A stretch of 64,000 nt of DNA from Proteobacteria bacterium ST_bin14 (lineage in GTDB: Bacteria; Pseudomonadota; Alphaproteobacteria; Sphingomonadales; Sphingomonadaceae), in contig MSXR01000013.1 of the NCBI GenBank assembly GCA_002083655.1, forward strand, positions 1 through 64,000. Reading direction: 5' to 3'. Below, one piece after another: positions 45,600 to 52,167 of the stretch. Position 1 is the first letter of the stretch. The number at the start of each line of letters is the position of its first letter. A program made the position numbers and the translations under genes. The notes under the pieces were generated by a model. It saw only the letters and a program-made list of their open reading frames with translations, had not been told where the DNA came from and did no database searches.

Positions 45600-46213
45600 A
45601 AGTATCGATTGATAAAGTCGCCGAGCCCTTCGTCGCAAGCAAAACTTCAAATCGGGAGCAGAACTATCTTTCTCTCGATGTTTCTCAATGTAACTTCTAT
45701 CAAAAATCAAAAATACTCGAGTACGCTACTGATGTTCGAAAGTTCGAAATCGAACGTTTTTGGAACCGTTCACTTTTCTTTTGGGGGTTTATAACCACTG
45801 CTTTGGTTGCATATGGTGCGGCGACCAAAGACTACCCCGAATTGCAGTTCCTCGCGTCCTGTTATGGATTTTTATGCTCGCTAGCTTGGTCGCTTCAAAA
45901 CAGGGGTAGCAAATACTGGCACGAATCTTAGGAACTGAAGGTTGAACAGGTTGAAAGAGAAATTCTTGGAACAAATCTATTTTCAAATAAAGAGCCAGTA
46001 AAAAATCCCGACCTTTGGCTTAGTGCTAAGCGTTATTCTTCATCTAAACTTGTAATGGCGCTAGGAGATATTACGTGCTTTACTTGGCTCGGTCTGATGG
46101 CCGTATCAATGAAGATTGACCTAAATGCAAGCGTCGACCCGATGAAATTGTTATTAATTTTAGCAACTTGCGCCTTTTCTTTGCTACTGATCGTGGGTGC
46201 GAGATCGACGTAA
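45596..46213 (+). pseudogene. Membrane protein gene interrupted by an in-frame TAG
   Basis: Begins at GTG 45596 (KVSIDKVAEPFVASKTSNRE), with helices near residues 60-78 (LFFWGFITTALVAYGAATKD) and 84-97, then NRGSKYWHES and a TAG at 45929-45931. The same frame continues without a break as ELKVEQVEREILGTNLFSNK through two more hydrophobic helices to TAA 46211-46213, 205 codons in all plus the stop. Related proteins have Trp at the interrupted place (KYWQxNWE), so a TGG to TAG change is the simplest explanation. Much more AT-rich than the Uma2 genes. Function unknown. Confidence 0.75.
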
Positions 46214-46217
46214 GTGC

Positions 46218-47897
46218 TCACCGCGTCAGCTTCTTATACGCCAACCGCGTCGGCCGATCCGCCGCATCGCCCATCCGGCGGCGCTTGTCTTCCTCATAGC
46301 TCTCGAAGTTACCCTCGAACCACTCAACGTGGCTGTTCCCCTCAAACGCCAGGATGTGCGTCGCGAGCCGATCCAAAAAGAAGCGGTCATGGCTGATCAC
46401 CACAGCGCAGCCCGCGAAACTCTCCAGCGCCTCTTCAAGTGCACGCAAGGTTTCCACGTCGAGATCGTTAGTAGGTTCGTCGAGCAGGAGCACGTTGCCG
46501 CCCTCCTTGAGCATCTTCGCCAGATGCACGCGGTTGCGTTCACCGCCTGAGAGCTGGCCGACCTTTTTCTGCTGGTCCTGTCCCTTGAAGTTGAACGCGC
46601 CAACATAAGCCCGCGTGCCCACTTCCTGCTTGCCGAAGCGAAACACGTCCGACCCGTCGGACACTTCTTCCCACACGGTCTTGTTGGGGCTCAGATCGTC
46701 GCGGCTCTGGTCGACATAGCCAAGCTTCACCGTCTGGCCGACTTTGATGTCGCCGGTGTCGGGTTCTTCCTGGCCGGTGATCAGCTTAAACAGCGTCGAT
46801 TTGCCCGCGCCGTTCGGGCCAATCACGCCCACAATCCCGCCCGGCGGCAGGTTGAAATCAAGGTTTTCGAACAGCAACTTGTCGCCATAAGCCTTGGTGA
46901 GCCCCTTGGCCTCGATCACATTATTACCCAGCCGTTCGGGCATCTGGATCAGGATCTGGGCCTTGCCGACGGTGCGGTTTTCCTGTGCGGCGACCAGTTC
47001 ATCAAACGCCTTGATCCGCGCCTTGGATTTGGTCTGGCGCGCCTTGGGGCTTTGGCGGATCCAGGCGAGTTCGTCCTGAATGGCCTTTTGCTTGCCCTGT
47101 TCCTCGCGGTCTTCCTGGTCCAGCCGCTTGGACTTCTTTTCCAGATAGCCCGAATAATTGCTTTCGTAGATGTAGTAACGCCCACGATCGAGCTCCAGCA
47201 CCCAGTTGACGACGTTATCGAGGAAATAGCGATCATGGGTGACGAGGATGACGTTGCCGGTATATTCCTTCAGGAAATTTTCCAGCCAGCCAACGCTTTC
47301 GGCATCCAGATGGTTGGTCGGCTCATCCAGCAGCAGGATATCGGGCTTTTCGAGCAGCAGCTTGCACAGCGCGACGCGACGCTTTTCACCGCCCGACAGC
47401 TTTGACACATCGGCATCGCCGGGGGGGCAACGCAGTGCCTCCATCGCGATTTCGAGCTGGTTGTCGAGGGACCAGCCATCAACCGCGTCGATCTTGGTCT
47501 GCAGGTCGCCCATTTCCTCCATCAGCGCGTCGAAATCGGTGTCCTCCTGCGGATCGCCCATTTCGGCGGAAATGGCGTTGAACCGCTCCACCATTGCCGC
47601 GACCGGTCCGGCCCCGTCGCGCACATTGCCGATCACGTCCTTGGTGGGGTCAAGCTGCGGCTCCTGCGGCAGATAGCCAACCTTGATGCCGTCCGCCGCC
47701 CAGGCTTCGCCCGTGAAATCGGGATCGATCCCGCCCATGATCTTCATCAGCGTCGATTTGCCCGATCCGTTCGGGCCGATAATCGCGATTTTGGCGCTGG
47801 GGATGAATTGCAGGCTGATATTGTTCAGCACGGGCTTTGCAGCACCAGGAAAGGTCTTGGTCAGGCCCTTCATCACATAGGTATATTGGACGGCCAT
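46218..47897 (-). CDS. ettA: Energy-dependent translational throttle protein EttA (ABC-F)
   Basis: 559 aa, two ABC ATPase domains on one chain and no membrane part. Walker A GPNGSGKST and GPNGAGKST; signatures LSGGEKRRVALCKLL and LSGGERNRVHLAKML; Walker B LLLDEPTNHLDA and LLLDEPTNDLDV. The linker between the domains (SKRLDQEDREEQGKQKAIQD, SPKARQTKSKARIKAFDEL) is the EttA PtIM type. EttA binds the ribosomal E site and gates entry into elongation according to ATP/ADP. Length matches EttA. Confidence 0.96.
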   Translation of the reverse strand: MAVQYTYVMKGLTKTFPGAAKPVLNNISLQFIPSAKIAIIGPNGSGKSTLMKIMGGIDPDFTGEAWAADGIKVGYLPQEPQLDPTKDVIGNVRDGAGPVAAMVERFNAISAEMGDPQEDTDFDALMEEMGDLQTKIDAVDGWSLDNQLEIAMEALRCPPGDADVSKLSGGEKRRVALCKLLLEKPDILLLDEPTNHLDAESVGWLENFLKEYTGNVILVTHDRYFLDNVVNWVLELDRGRYYIYESNYSGYLEKKSKRLDQEDREEQGKQKAIQDELAWIRQSPKARQTKSKARIKAFDELVAAQENRTVGKAQILIQMPERLGNNVIEAKGLTKAYGDKLLFENLDFNLPPGGIVGVIGPNGAGKSTLFKLITGQEEPDTGDIKVGQTVKLGYVDQSRDDLSPNKTVWEEVSDGSDVFRFGKQEVGTRAYVGAFNFKGQDQQKKVGQLSGGERNRVHLAKMLKEGGNVLLLDEPTNDLDVETLRALEEALESFAGCAVVISHDRFFLDRLATHILAFEGNSHVEWFEGNFESYEEDKRRRMGDAADRPTRLAYKKLTR

Positions 47898-48010
47898 GGC
47901 CGATGCGCTCCATAAATGGGGATGAAGGACAGGAAAGAATTTCGAGGCGGGGCTTTAACGGGGCCGCTGGTGATTGGCAAACCCGCGCGCGGTGGTTAAC
48001 CCTGTGCGCC

Positions 48011-49426
48011 ATGAGAAAAACCCAGATGCTCGCGGCGCTGGCCGCCACTGCCCTTCCCCTCCTCGTCCCCGCACCTGGTTTTGCACAGGGTCGTCCCACG
48101 CCGCCACAGGCCCCTGCCGTCGATCCATCGGTCGCCGCACTGCGCGATGCTGCGCTGAAGGACGATGTCGCATACGACATTATCGAAGGCCTGACGACCG
48201 AGGTTGGCCCCCGCCCCGCCGGGACCGAAGCCGAAGCACGCGCCCGCGACTGGGCGGTGAAAAAGCTGACGGCGCTGGGTTTCAAGAATGTTCATATCGA
48301 AACCACGTCGATGTCCGTCTGGCAACGTGGTGAGGAAACCGCCGAGGTGATCAGCCCCTTCCCGCAAAAGCTGCGGCTGGCAGCACTTGGCGGGTCTGGC
48401 GCGACGCCGCCTGAGGGGTTGACGGCGGAAATTGTGTACTTTCCCACCTTTGCCGATCTGCAACGCGCACCCGATGGCAGTTTGACCGGCAAGATCGCGT
48501 TTGTTTCCAACGCGATGGTCGCGACACAAGATGGCTCCAGCTATGGCGCATTCGGCCCGGCCCGCTTCGTCGGCCCCGGCGTTGCCGCGAAAAAGGGTGC
48601 CGCTGCCATCATCGTCCGATCGATCGGCAGCGATCATGGCCGTGGGCCGCATACCGGCCAGACCAATTTTCCGAAGGGCGTTGCCGCCATTCCCGCCGCT
48701 GCCCTGTCAACGTCTGACGCGGATAACCTGTCGCGGATGGTGGCGCGCGGCAAGCCGATCACGCTGCACCTGGTGCTAACCCCGCGCCAAACCGGCATGC
48801 ACGATACTGGCAATGTGATTGCCGATGTGCCCGGCACTGATCCAACCGCTGGCATGGTGCTGGTCGGCGGGCATCTCGACAGTTGGGATTTGGGCACTGG
48901 CGCGCTCGACGATGCAGCGGGCGTGGCGATTACCGCTGCCGCGGCAAAGCGGCTGCTTGACGGCCCTGCGCCGCGCCGCACGATCCGAGTGGTTTGGTTT
49001 GGCGATGAAGAAACCGGCGGCACCGGGGCAGCAGCGTATTTTGCCGCGCATCAGGGCGAGCGCCATGTGCTCGCCGCCGAATCTGACTTTGGTGCAGACC
49101 GGGTATGGCGTGTCGAGTTCAACCTGCCTGACAGTGCAAAGCCCGTTGGCGACCGCGTGGCGGCCGCACTTGCCCCGCTGGGCATTGTCCGTGGTACGGC
49201 GTTGGGCGGTGACGGTGCCGATATCGCGCCGCTGATTAAATCAGGCGTGGCCGGCATTGATCTGAACCAGACCGGAACCCGCTATTTCGATTATCACCAT
49301 ACGCCAGAGGACACGCTGGAACGCGTCGACCCCGAACAGCTTCGCCAGAATGTTGCCGCTTGGACGGCAATGCTGGCGGTGACCGCCAATGCGCCAGAGG
49401 ATATCGGGCCAGTTAAACCAAAGTGA
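48011..49426 (+). CDS. M28-family zinc peptidase, secreted
   Basis: 471 aa from ATG 48011 (MRKTQMLAALAATALPLLVP signal peptide). A PA-domain-like insert precedes the catalytic zinc site: GGHLDSWDLGTGALDDAAG (His, Asp), WFGDEETGGTGA (Glu pair), AAESDFGADRV (Asp) and FDYHHTPEDTLE (His). The order fits M28 amino-/carboxypeptidases of the PGCP/carboxypeptidase-Q group. Divergent from ettA. The ATG at 47837 lies inside ettA and is rejected. Confidence 0.92.
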   Translation: MRKTQMLAALAATALPLLVPAPGFAQGRPTPPQAPAVDPSVAALRDAALKDDVAYDIIEGLTTEVGPRPAGTEAEARARDWAVKKLTALGFKNVHIETTSMSVWQRGEETAEVISPFPQKLRLAALGGSGATPPEGLTAEIVYFPTFADLQRAPDGSLTGKIAFVSNAMVATQDGSSYGAFGPARFVGPGVAAKKGAAAIIVRSIGSDHGRGPHTGQTNFPKGVAAIPAAALSTSDADNLSRMVARGKPITLHLVLTPRQTGMHDTGNVIADVPGTDPTAGMVLVGGHLDSWDLGTGALDDAAGVAITAAAAKRLLDGPAPRRTIRVVWFGDEETGGTGAAAYFAAHQGERHVLAAESDFGADRVWRVEFNLPDSAKPVGDRVAAALAPLGIVRGTALGGDGADIAPLIKSGVAGIDLNQTGTRYFDYHHTPEDTLERVDPEQLRQNVAAWTAMLAVTANAPEDIGPVKPK

Positions 49427-49572
49427 CACCGCCGAAAGGATAACGGTAAGGCAATGAAAATACGCCACAACTATGCCGAACCCTTTGCGGGGAGCCGTGT
49501 TTGTATCTTTGCCTTAGTGCCGTGATCCGTCCCGGGGGCGGTCCGTTTATCGTCCTTTTGGGGAGCAATGAC

Positions 49573-49863
49573 ATGAAGAAGATCATCCTCGCGGCCACCG
49601 TCGCCGCCAGTCTCGTCCCCATTTCCGCCTGCAGCCGCTCGCCCGAGGGTGCAGCGATTGAAAACACCGGCGACATGATGGCCGACAATATGGAAATGAA
49701 GGCCAATTCGATGGATGCGATGGCCGACAACACGTCGAACGCCATGGCATCAGACATGATGGAAAATTCGGCTGATGCCATGAACACCAAGGCTGACAAT
49801 GCCCGCGCCGCCGCCGACGACGCGGTGGATAACACCGATGCCATGGCGACGAACAAGCGCTAA
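49573..49863 (+). CDS. Small Met/Asp/Asn/Ala-rich lipoprotein
   Basis: 96 aa from ATG 49573. Signal peptide MKKIILAATVAASLVPISAC ends in a lipobox (ISAC), so Cys20 is probably lipidated. The mature part is a low-complexity, Met-rich repeat of the form DNMEMKANSMDAMADNTSNA. Such repetitive small lipoproteins are common in Sphingomonadaceae; function unknown. Intrinsic terminator follows at 49893-49927. Confidence 0.7.
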   Translation: MKKIILAATVAASLVPISACSRSPEGAAIENTGDMMADNMEMKANSMDAMADNTSNAMASDMMENSADAMNTKADNARAAADDAVDNTDAMATNKR

Positions 49864-49892
49864 ACGACGAACGCCGAAACTGCAGCTTCAGG

Positions 49893-49927
49893 AAAAGGGG
49901 CGCTCCATCGCGGGTGCCCCTTTTTTT
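49893..49927 (+). terminator. Intrinsic terminator after the lipoprotein gene
   Basis: AAAAGGGGC ... GCCCCTTTTTTT, an imperfect stem with a loop centred on CTCCATCG, followed by seven T. It lies 30 bp after the stop codon. Confidence 0.8.
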
Positions 49928-49995
49928 ATCGGACGATAGGCGATGTGACCGGGCAGCGAAAGATCAGGGCAGCGAAAGGTCAGGGCGGCAACAGA

Positions 49996-50403
49996 TCAGG
50001 CGGGTGATTTGCCCAAAAACCGCTCGATAATGCTGTCGGTCAACCGCGCGGGCCGATGTGTGTCAGCGTTGATGCAGCACCAGCTCGATTGGACTTCGGC
50101 CAGCACTTCCTCACCGCGCCGGATGATCGTCTGATAAAATGCCCGGGCGCCGTGCACTTTTTCCAGCAGCACAGTGGCGACGACATCGTCGGCCAGAAAC
50201 GCAGGCTTACGATAGGTAATTTCGTGCTTCAGCGCGACCCACAGGTGAGATGCAATCGCCTCTGCCGGGGCTAATCTTTCCCAGTGGCTGATAACAGCCT
50301 CCTGTACCCATTTGAGATAGCTGGCATTATTCACATGGCCCATGAAATCGATATCAGCGGGATCAATGGCAATGTTGTATTGATGTGGGATGGACTGGAA
50401 CAT
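49996..50403 (-). CDS. Acyl-CoA thioesterase (4HBT/YbgC-like hotdog fold)
   Basis: 135 aa from ATG 50403 (MFQSIPHQYNIAIDPADIDF). The hotdog-fold active-site segment is PADIDFMGHVNNASYLKWVQ, with the catalytic Asp; KHEITYRKPAFLADDVV and SSWCCINADTHRPARL follow in the usual order. Substrate unknown; the group includes FadM/YbgC-like thioesterases. Divergent from the 50486 gene. Confidence 0.85.
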   Translation of the reverse strand: MFQSIPHQYNIAIDPADIDFMGHVNNASYLKWVQEAVISHWERLAPAEAIASHLWVALKHEITYRKPAFLADDVVATVLLEKVHGARAFYQTIIRRGEEVLAEVQSSWCCINADTHRPARLTDSIIERFLGKSPA

Positions 50404-50485
50404 AATCCATGGGCATAGCACGCCCATCGCGCCTTGGCCCTATAATCTCGGGGCTTTCAAAATATTTTTCGGAGCAGCTTACCCC

Positions 50486-50815
50486 ATGTCGTATAAGGAT
50501 CCCGGCTTTACTGATCGCATCGCCAGTGCCGCCAAGGCCAAGCAGGCCGCGCTCGACAAGCTGAAGGCGCGCCCGCCGGTGGATGAAGAAGCCGTCGCCG
50601 CCCGCCTGGCAGCGCGTGCCGCCAAAGAAGCCGCCGATGCGGAAAAGCGTGCCGCCAAAATCGCCCAGCGTGAAATTGAGGCGGCTGAAAAGGCCGAACG
50701 CAAGCGGCTTGAAGCTGAGGCAGAGGCCGCCAAGGTAAAGCCGGAACTGACCGAAGCCGAGAAAAAGGCAATCCGCGACGCGCGATATGCCGCGCGCAAG
50801 CAGCGCAAACGCTAA
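50486..50815 (+). CDS. DUF6481-like charged helical protein
   Basis: 109 aa from ATG 50486 (MSYKDPGFTDRIASAAKAKQ). Almost entirely alternating Ala with Lys/Glu/Arg, forming a long predicted helix or coiled coil ending ARYAARKQRKR. The N-terminus (KDPGFxDRxxxAxxAKxAAL) is that of DUF6481 proteins of alphaproteobacteria, as I recall them. Function unknown. The frame is open further upstream to 50390, but that part overlaps the divergent thioesterase start. Confidence 0.72.
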   Translation: MSYKDPGFTDRIASAAKAKQAALDKLKARPPVDEEAVAARLAARAAKEAADAEKRAAKIAQREIEAAEKAERKRLEAEAEAAKVKPELTEAEKKAIRDARYAARKQRKR

Positions 50816-50824
50816 AGCATAATC

Positions 50825-50846
50825 GCCCCGGCAACCACGCCGGGGC
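50825..50846. terminator. Hairpin between convergent genes
   Basis: Perfect 8-bp stem GCCCCGGC / GCCGGGGC with a 6-base loop, between the DUF6481-like gene and the phosphatase gene. No T run on either side, so termination is inferred from placement. Confidence 0.5.
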
Positions 50847-50855
50847 AGCAACAGC

Positions 50856-51812
50856 CTAAGCCGCCACCCGCCGTTCGCGGGTGATAACGCGCTGATACAC
50901 GGTCGCCCCGGCAAAATCGCGAAACTCCAGCGCCATTGCATCACGATCCAGGCTGATCGCGGCAAAGCCTGATCGCGAAAGGCAGAATTGCGTGCCCCTT
51001 ACCGTGGCAACAGGGCGAACTTCTGAGCCCGCCCCGCTCAGGATGTAATCCACGCCATTGTCGACGATATGCTGCATGTCATGATCATGGCCCGCGATAT
51101 AGGCCTGCACGTGGTGCCGCTCCAGGATTGGCTTGATCATCTCAACCAGCTCTGGCGTGTCGCCGTGGCTGCTGCCGCCGGATCGCACCGTGTGGTGCCC
51201 GGCCACAATTTTCCATGCCGCCTGCGATTCGCCCAATGCCTTGTCGAGCCACCCAAGCTGCGCGCGCACATCCTGCTTCGCGACGTTCTGCGCGATCACG
51301 CTTTGCACATTATCGCGATACTTATGGACCAATGGCGATGTGTCGATAACGAACATGTCCATCGCGGGCATGCCCATATCGGCACCCGATACTTTGAAAT
51401 AGCGTGATGGCATGCGCCACCGGCTGCTGGTGGCGGCGTAATCAATCTGCGCCTGCGGGTTGCCGCGATAATCGTGATTGCCGAGCGCAACCTGCCAAGG
51501 AATGTTCAGCGCCGGATCGGTGTAAACATCCTCAAACGAGCTTTTCCACTGCGGATCGGTGATCGAATCGACCCCATCGTCATAGAAATTGTCACCCACC
51601 GCGAGCACAAACCGACTCGACCGTGCCGCCGATGCCTTGCCCATCTGCACCGCGACATCGCGCTGATGCGCCGCGCCGTCGCGGCCCCAATCGCCAATCA
51701 CCAGAAAATCAAGCGGCTTGGCCGCCGCCTGCGCGCCAACCAGCGGCGCAAGCACAGCGCCTGCGGCAATGCCGGCAACAACGGTGCGGCGATTGACGGT
51801 ATCGAACGGCAT
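50856..51812 (-). CDS. Tat-exported purple-acid-phosphatase-like metallophosphoesterase
   Basis: 318 aa from ATG 51812. Twin-arginine signal NRRTVVAGIAAGAVLAPLVG. Five metal-binding blocks of the ACP5-like (tartrate-resistant) acid phosphatases: LVIGDWGRDG, AVGDNFYDDGV, ALGNHDYRGNP, IVAGHHTVRSGG and YIAGHDHDMQHI. The pattern GDWG ... GDNFY(D)DGV ... GNHDY ... GHHTVRS ... GHDH is specific for this group. Expected to release phosphate in the periplasm. It is the last chromosomal-backbone gene before the island border. Confidence 0.9.
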   Translation of the reverse strand: MPFDTVNRRTVVAGIAAGAVLAPLVGAQAAAKPLDFLVIGDWGRDGAAHQRDVAVQMGKASAARSSRFVLAVGDNFYDDGVDSITDPQWKSSFEDVYTDPALNIPWQVALGNHDYRGNPQAQIDYAATSSRWRMPSRYFKVSGADMGMPAMDMFVIDTSPLVHKYRDNVQSVIAQNVAKQDVRAQLGWLDKALGESQAAWKIVAGHHTVRSGGSSHGDTPELVEMIKPILERHHVQAYIAGHDHDMQHIVDNGVDYILSGAGSEVRPVATVRGTQFCLSRSGFAAISLDRDAMALEFRDFAGATVYQRVITRERRVAA

Positions 51813-51868
51813 GCAGCACTCCCCCCATTTCAAGGGTTAAGCCGCTAGCGCCGATTTATGACAGGATG

Positions 51869-51894
51869 TGGTCGGGGAGACAGGATTCGAACCC
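51869..51894 (-). other. tRNA 3'-end fragment, probable island attachment site
   Basis: On the minus strand it reads GGGTTCGAATCCTGTC then TCCCCGACCA: a T loop with the 3' half of the T stem, an acceptor strand CTCCCCG, discriminator A and CCA. The 5' remainder of a tRNA is missing; bases before the fragment break the T-stem pairing. The acceptor end fits a tRNA-Pro of the CGGGGAG...CTCCCCGA type. Orientation fits an att site left after integration at a tRNA gene, with the island to the right and the intact tRNA beyond 64000. Confidence 0.65.
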
Positions 51895-52167
51895 AGAATA
51901 CCGTCTGCCCGCACCCACGGATTTCCGCAGTTCTTGCAGGATTGCAGAGCCCTTGTGAATCGGTTGTGTGTATCTGTCCAGTGCCAATTGGAGGAGTCTG
52001 CAACGCACCCCAAGACTAGTCACAGAGGTCAATCGCTGCGCTGCCGAAAGGCGGCCGCCTCGACGCCACGAGGTGTAATCCGAGATGCTCCAAGTCTGAT
52101 ACCAAGGATAATCGGAATGGAGCGCTCGGATCCCATTATTAGTTCGTTATCATTGCGATATTTGGAG
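51895..52167. other. Island border region without a gene
   Basis: No supported ORF, RNA or repeat is seen. The open frames crossing it (for example from 51868) only read through the tRNA fragment and into the antisense of the GAP1-like gene. Confidence 0.5.
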
